Source of the DNA: Scybalocola_A sp900557175
Lineage (GTDB): Bacteria; Bacillota; Clostridia; Lachnospirales; Lachnospiraceae
DNA: 37,392 bases
Direction of reading: 5' to 3'
Assembly: GCA_937890745.1 (NCBI GenBank)
Contig: CALADH010000025.1
Location: forward strand, 1 to 37,392
Shown: piece after piece, positions 32,733-37,392 of the stretch
Layout: each line of letters opens with the position of its first letter
Numbering within the stretch: position 1 is the first letter of the stretch
The notes under the pieces: model-generated
The model's input: only the letters and a program-made list of their open reading frames with translations
Told to the model about the DNA's origin: nothing
Database searches by the model: none
Program-made: the position numbers and the translations under genes

Positions 32733-35147
32733 TTAAACTGCGCGGCCAAAGCGCCGCAAAAGACTGTAAATCATAGTGCCGCCGCTCGCAAAAGCTGCCG
32801 CCGCATAGGACAAGCAAATCCATGTGTTTTCGTAGTTATCGACAAAGCCAAGCCAGTGGAATAAAGGATAAGGGCCAAGCCATAAAAAATTTTCAAGACC
32901 TGCCGAAGCTAAAAGCAGGGGAACACATAAAATAAGTCCGGCACAAAAAGCAGTCATCAATGTATTTCCCGTTTTTAAAGAAAGCCAGCATATAAAAATT
33001 GCCGCCCACAAACAAACCAAAAGTCTTAATAAAAGCTGTCCTGCCATCATTGCCGCCAGCGGCCAAAAGTCGGGCACATTGGCAAAAGCTTCCATGCTCT
33101 TTGCCGGCACCCACATTCCCTTAAGCCCTTCATGCCGAAGGACATCTATGTAAACAGGAAGAATAGAAATAACAGCGGCTATACTGCCTGTCAAAACGGC
33201 AATTTTAAGCTTCGCTCCGACGGTCTGCCGCCTGCCAAGCGGCGTCACTGCAATGACCTTATCCATGCCGCCGGAAATTTCCATTGAAAAAACACCGGAC
33301 AAGGCAATCGATAAAATAAGCATGAACAAAAGCAGCTCATCAGCCTCTGTCTTATCCTTCAGATCAAACAGCTTTTCAAAACCATCTGAATACACAAGCT
33401 GCGCGCCGTCATTTTCCTTAAGATAAGAAAAATGCACTGCCGCGATATTATCCGCAACTTCTTTTTCCACTAAAAGCCCGCCGTAAGGCCCAATCATCTC
33501 CTCATAAGCCGCGCCGTCAATCGTCCCATTTGCAAGCGCCGACTGAAGCTCGATTACCGGCTCAAACCGCTTATATTCATTTTGAAACCATTCTGCTTTT
33601 TCCAAAGTCAGAGAACCTGTCATTGCCGTCAGATACTTTTTATAATAAACATCTTCCGCACTCTGATAGTCCACTGATGTCACACCCTGCCCGACTGACA
33701 CTGCCGCAAAAAACAGCAAAATCCACAACGCGCCGCCAAGCCAGAACGTCTTATACGCCTCAAAAGAAAAAAGACTGCGCTTCCTCTCTTTTCTTGATCG
33801 CCGACGCAATGCCGGAAGCTTTACTGGCGACAAATGAAATCCCATAAGTCTTGCCCGCGCTCTGCCTCTCTCTCTTAAAAACAGGCCTCTTGAAAAGCCC
33901 CACAAAAACAGGCCGAGAAACAGGACAAAGGCTGCGGCAAAAACAACGGCCGAGACTGCCTGTCTTGTCACCGGATAACCAAATAGGTAAAGGAGCTGAT
34001 AATCGCCGAGAATGCGGTTTGTATCCAAAATCCCCGCCAAATTGGCATATTTTAAAATATTAAAGTGACCGAGCGGCGAAAAATAAGCGAAAAAGAAAAA
34101 ATTAACGCCGATAGCCGACAGCGCAAGACACCAGCTTTCAAAAAACCGCCGGCACAAAAGCGTGCAAAACAAAATCAGCAGACCGATTACTGCCGCGCCC
34201 GCCCATTTTGCGACAGCAAACAGCAAAATATAGGTCAATACATTGATTTGAAGCGTTGACTTCATCATCGCCGGCACCGACTGGATTTCACGAAATATAT
34301 TGCCGAAGCCAAAGGTCAGCCTGCAATAAACAAGATTTGTACCGTAAAGCAAAATAACAATGCCAAGAATACTTACAATGACAGCGCCCGCTTTTGCCGC
34401 CGCCGTGCGAAGACGCCCGCCCGGCAATGTATAGACAATAGCAAGCAGCCCTTTATCACGCTCATCAAAAACGGCTGCCACCGACACAAGCAGCATAAAC
34501 AATATAAGGCATATATCGGTCATCCTGAAATTCAGAGCCTGCATCAGACCTTTTTGCGGACTGTAATCTTTTACACTTTTACCATCCATATTTGCGTAAG
34601 CCCTGTCTGTCTTTTCAATGGAACGGCCGGAAAAAGATGTGTTATCCGCCGACTGAAAAATCGAAATCCCACTCAGCGTCCCCGCCGTTTCATGGACAGT
34701 TTTAAGATAATCTTCATAGGAAGCCGCCGTTTCCATTTCATCGTGAATCTCCGTCAGAAATGTAAACTCCGCCAAAAGGTTATCTGTATATTTTAAATAA
34801 GTGCCCTGCGCATACGTCTGTGCATACTTCTCAATCGCCGCCGCATTATCTTTTTTTAAGGCCTCGACATATTCCGGCGAAGCAAAACCCTCCTGACGGC
34901 GGATATTATCAATCGTCACAACCGCCGAAATCTGTGCATGGGCTTCTCCAATGAGCGCCTGCTTTTCTTTAAAAGACAGCCCCTCTAAATCCTCCGTCAT
35001 TTTTCTGTAGGCCTCCGGCGGTACAAGCGCCGCTTTATCCGATGCATTCCATATAAAAAACATATTTCCAAAAACGAGCACTGCCGCAAACATCATAAAA
35101 ATACGGTTTGTCCATATTTTATACATTTCCGTAAATAAAAGCTTCAT
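32733..35147 (-). CDS. Fused double ABC-2-type permease
   Basis: This 804-residue membrane protein looks like two ABC-2 permease halves in one chain. Each half has an N-terminal helix (IFMMFAAVLVFGNMFFIWNA; LWILLFFAAVSVGQGV), a large extracytoplasmic helical loop of about 150 residues, and a helix bundle with a cytoplasmic motif (FDERDKGLLAIVYTLPGGR; MEISGGMDKVIAVTPLGRR). The join is near residue 430-450, in a basic stretch (RRRSRKERKRS). It overlaps the ATPase gene by 4 bases (ATGA), so they form one transporter, probably an exporter. The substrate is unknown; a lipid, peptide or antimicrobial compound is possible. Confidence 0.85.
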   Translation of the reverse strand: MKLLFTEMYKIWTNRIFMMFAAVLVFGNMFFIWNASDKAALVPPEAYRKMTEDLEGLSFKEKQALIGEAHAQISAVVTIDNIRRQEGFASPEYVEALKKDNAAAIEKYAQTYAQGTYLKYTDNLLAEFTFLTEIHDEMETAASYEDYLKTVHETAGTLSGISIFQSADNTSFSGRSIEKTDRAYANMDGKSVKDYSPQKGLMQALNFRMTDICLILFMLLVSVAAVFDERDKGLLAIVYTLPGGRLRTAAAKAGAVIVSILGIVILLYGTNLVYCRLTFGFGNIFREIQSVPAMMKSTLQINVLTYILLFAVAKWAGAAVIGLLILFCTLLCRRFFESWCLALSAIGVNFFFFAYFSPLGHFNILKYANLAGILDTNRILGDYQLLYLFGYPVTRQAVSAVVFAAAFVLFLGLFLWGFSRGLFLRERGRARARLMGFHLSPVKLPALRRRSRKERKRSLFSFEAYKTFWLGGALWILLFFAAVSVGQGVTSVDYQSAEDVYYKKYLTAMTGSLTLEKAEWFQNEYKRFEPVIELQSALANGTIDGAAYEEMIGPYGGLLVEKEVADNIAAVHFSYLKENDGAQLVYSDGFEKLFDLKDKTEADELLLFMLILSIALSGVFSMEISGGMDKVIAVTPLGRRQTVGAKLKIAVLTGSIAAVISILPVYIDVLRHEGLKGMWVPAKSMEAFANVPDFWPLAAMMAGQLLLRLLVCLWAAIFICWLSLKTGNTLMTAFCAGLILCVPLLLASAGLENFLWLGPYPLFHWLGFVDNYENTWICLSYAAAAFASGGTMIYSLLRRFGRAV

Positions 35148-35926
35148 AGGCTTCCCCCACTCTCAAACAGACGCAGATAAACCTCCTCAAGGTTCTGCCC
35201 CGGCGCATATTTTTCAATCAGCACCTCCGGCGCTGCCATATCAAGAAGCTGCCCGTCTTTTAAAAGCAAAATCCCATCCGCAACAGTCTCCACATCAGAC
35301 ACGACATGAGTTGCGTCCAAAATAATTTTATCTTCTGCCATCGCCGCAAGTGTTTCCCGAAGCCGCACCCGCTCCTTCGGATCAAGTCCTGCCGTCGGCT
35401 CATCGAGAACAAGCAGCTTTGGATTGCCCAACAGCGCCGCCGCCAACAAAAGCCGCTGCTTCATACCGCCCGAACAGGCTGAAAGCTTTTTATCAAGCGC
35501 GTCCGACATATTGACAATTTCTGCCGTCCTTAAAATCTCCGCTTCCGCCATTTTACCGCCGATTTCCTTAAGCGCGCACATATATGCCAAAAACCGCCGT
35601 CCCGTAAAGCTGTCATACATGCCCTGCTGCTGGGGCATATAGCCGAGAAGCCTGCGAAACTCGATACCGGCCTTATCCGTCGGTGTACCGTCCCAGAGCA
35701 CTTCCCCCTTATCTGCCTTCAAAATACCTGTCACAATACGCATCAGCGTCGATTTTCCGGCGCCGTTTGGTCCGATCAAGCCATACATACCGCAGCCAAG
35801 CTTAAAAGACACATGACTTAAAGCATCTTTAAATAAAATTTCCTTCGGTTTTTCAAAAAAACGCCGGACGCCGCGCTCACCGACATTATATCTTTTACAT
35901 AAATCTCTTACTTCAAGTTCCGGCAT
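35144..35926 (-). CDS. ABC transporter ATP-binding protein
   Basis: This 260-residue ATPase partners the fused ABC-2 permease. Walker A GPNGAGKST, Q-loop GYMPQQQGMYDSF, signature CSGGMKQRL, Walker B LLVLDEPTAGLD and the switch region DATHVVSDVE are in order. DATH instead of the usual STH is unremarkable, since the His is kept. The N-terminal RDLCKRYNVGERGVRRFFEK carries a small basic insert before the strand leading to Walker A. The ribosome binding site is GGAGG, 7 bases from the ATG. It lies 48 bases after the lipoprotein gene. Confidence 0.92.
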   Translation of the reverse strand: MPELEVRDLCKRYNVGERGVRRFFEKPKEILFKDALSHVSFKLGCGMYGLIGPNGAGKSTLMRIVTGILKADKGEVLWDGTPTDKAGIEFRRLLGYMPQQQGMYDSFTGRRFLAYMCALKEIGGKMAEAEILRTAEIVNMSDALDKKLSACSGGMKQRLLLAAALLGNPKLLVLDEPTAGLDPKERVRLRETLAAMAEDKIILDATHVVSDVETVADGILLLKDGQLLDMAAPEVLIEKYAPGQNLEEVYLRLFESGGSL

Positions 35927-35974
35927 CTGTCTACCTCCGTCAATCCAAATTTCTCTTTACCCTGCCTGTGATGG

Positions 35975-37270
35975 TTAGGAAACCGGCGTTCCCTCCCGCA
36001 CCTGCATATCTTCGATCATCATATAATTCGGGCGATTGTTGTAATAATCTTCCTTTTTTATCATGGCATAATCATAATAGCAAATTGTCTGTCGTCCGCT
36101 AAATCCCGGCGCGGGCTCTGAAATAAGTTCATATTCATTTTCCTTTACTTCCACAAGAAACTCATCTTTGCTTGCCCCAGCCGGATAAAGTGCATGAGAG
36201 GCAAGCTGACCACCTTCACCCTTAAGTGTATTTGGATTTTTCTTAACTTCCTTTGTTTTAAGATTTACAATATAATCTTCATCATATTGTATTTTCAAAT
36301 AATCACCATCAGTCTCTCCCCACACTTTACTGTATCTGTCCCCCCGCCACACAAAAGGTACTGTATCTAAAACAACCGTTTCTTTCTGTGTTCTGAGATC
36401 ATAGCAGACAACAGTCCCCTCTTTCAGATCAAAATAGTACCACAGGCTCTTATCTCCGATATTTTCAATAAAGCTGTGCTCATTATCTTTCCATGTCATA
36501 AGCTCACTTATTTCCCCTGTATCGATATCCAATATACCAAGCTTGTACTCATATGTTTCAAGATCATCACAAAGCCTGCCCTCGCTCCATACAAGCTTTC
36601 TGTCAAAAAATCCTTCTGCGCTTACACCGGCACCTTCAAACTCATAAACCACCTGAATCTCTCCGCCGGTATCCTTATCCAGCGCACAGAGTTTAGTTGA
36701 GATTTCGCCGGTCCCATAATCATAATATGCCAAAAAATATAAAAACTCCTGATCTGCGGCAATATACGATGACACATCAATATATCCGTCTCCATTGTGT
36801 CTATACAGTTCTTTTCTGTTTTGACCGTTCAGATCCATTTTGTAAAGCGTCCACGTACTGCTGCCCACAGATGTATACAAAGCGCCGTCATGCACAAAAA
36901 ATTCAATACAGCCGCTGTCCGGAAAAAAACTGGTGTCTGTCTCAAGCCAATACTCCCCATTAACAGAAGGCGATAAGTAAACCCGCTTTCTCGTTTTATA
37001 ATCCACATAAAACATATTACAGCCGTTGTGTTCAAAATTATAAGCGTACATATAACAGCCGTCATTTGTAGAAAATATTGATGACATAGGACGTCCCACA
37101 GTGTCAAGAATCATGTTTAATGAATTATCCGACATACTGCCCGAATCTGTAGTATTTTCAATAATATCCGCCGTTTCTCCTGCCGTCTGTTCATCACTTT
37201 CTTCCCGTCCGCACCCCGCACATAAAATCACTGCAAGTGCTATAAAAAGTCCTAAAAATCGTTTCCCCAT
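35975..37270 (-). CDS. Lipoprotein with beta-propeller-like repeats, function unknown
   Basis: A signal peptide with lipobox LCAGC (Cys at about 20) anchors this 431-residue protein outside the membrane. After a short Ser/Thr/Glu linker, the mature part consists of repeated blocks of the type xLYxMDLNGQNRKELY, KLCALDKDTGGEIQVVYEF, LGILDIDTGEISELM and VVCYDLRTQKETVVLD, which suggests a six- or seven-bladed propeller similar to DUF5050-type proteins. It probably binds a ligand or wall component. The ribosome binding site is AGAGGAGG. It leads a likely operon with the ABC-2 ATPase and permease, so it may be that transporter's external partner. Confidence 0.72.
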   Translation of the reverse strand: MGKRFLGLFIALAVILCAGCGREESDEQTAGETADIIENTTDSGSMSDNSLNMILDTVGRPMSSIFSTNDGCYMYAYNFEHNGCNMFYVDYKTRKRVYLSPSVNGEYWLETDTSFFPDSGCIEFFVHDGALYTSVGSSTWTLYKMDLNGQNRKELYRHNGDGYIDVSSYIAADQEFLYFLAYYDYGTGEISTKLCALDKDTGGEIQVVYEFEGAGVSAEGFFDRKLVWSEGRLCDDLETYEYKLGILDIDTGEISELMTWKDNEHSFIENIGDKSLWYYFDLKEGTVVCYDLRTQKETVVLDTVPFVWRGDRYSKVWGETDGDYLKIQYDEDYIVNLKTKEVKKNPNTLKGEGGQLASHALYPAGASKDEFLVEVKENEYELISEPAPGFSGRQTICYYDYAMIKKEDYYNNRPNYMMIEDMQVREGTPVS

Positions 37271-37302
37271 AATATACCTCCTCTATGTAATCTTCAAGTT
37301 AC

Positions 37303-37324
37303 TATATGATTAGATTATCATATA
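37303..37324. promoter_or_regulatory. Palindromic operator candidate upstream of the lipoprotein/ABC operon
   Basis: TATATGAT and ATCATATA (8-bp perfect arms) flank TAGATT, about 33 bases upstream of the lipoprotein ATG, where a promoter should be. It could bind a dimeric repressor; the regulator is not identifiable within the window. Confidence 0.4.
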
Positions 37325-37392
37325 ACACATAAAAAAGATACTTGGAGATATTCACAAAATTTATGTCTGATTTTTGGTAACTTTTTTATTAC

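Overview
The window looks like chromosome from an anaerobic Gram-positive member of the Clostridia, most likely Lachnospiraceae. The reasons are a paired GlgC/GlgD, SpoVG, a DnaD-domain protein next to a DnaI-type helicase loader, a DUF4250 protein, strong AGGAGG-type ribosome binding sites, and an LPXTG-like wall-anchor tail. That placement rests on family recognition and gene order; no search was run. I see no rRNA, tRNA, CRISPR array, transposase or prophage gene.

Layout. (1) 1-928: the 3' part of a surface protein with a sortase-type tail, ending at a terminator shared with spoVG. (2) 946-3993, minus: glgC-glgD (glycogen precursor synthesis), then two exact copies of a 138-bp structured repeat, then spoVG. 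(3) 4350-9418, plus: murC, a DnaA-box cluster, a dnaD-like gene with a dnaI/dnaC-like loader, and a long-form prs. (4) 9523-13215, minus: a family 2 glycosyltransferase, then a ZnuABC-type metal importer with a promoter and a Fur-family-like operator. (5) 13464-16316, minus: a DUF5714 protein, an ArsC-like reductase, a zinc-ribbon gene remnant, an alpha/beta hydrolase that has lost its nucleophile region, and an unknown membrane protein. This looks like a decaying operon. (6) 16317-16822: non-coding DNA with two large inverted-repeat elements. (7) 16823-24618, minus: a tightly packed run cobU-cobS-cobC-cobT-rarA-histidine phosphatase-phosphodiesterase-MFS, joining late cobalamin assembly to unrelated housekeeping genes. 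The MFS gene carries an apparent one-base frameshift in an A6 run. (8) 24866-30905: a small plus-strand DUF4250 gene, then on the minus strand glmM, a C39-like cysteine peptidase, lysA and a sigma-54-dependent activator. (9) 30968-37270, minus: an exported repeat-containing protein, a fused ABC-2 permease, its ATPase and a lipoprotein, which look like one export or surface system.

How the genes fit together. Cell-wall supply is spread over the window: murC, glmM and lysA, plus possibly the glycosyltransferase. The replication pair dnaD-dnaI sits behind seven DnaA-box-like 9-mers, five of them in abutting head-to-tail arrays, which suggests DnaA controls primosome supply. The cob genes attach and finish the lower nucleotide loop of B12. 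No complete undescribed system can be proven here. The best leads are the DnaA-box cluster, the DUF5714-ArsC pair, the structured repeats, and the lipoprotein/ABC-2/exported-protein cluster next to a sigma-54 activator.
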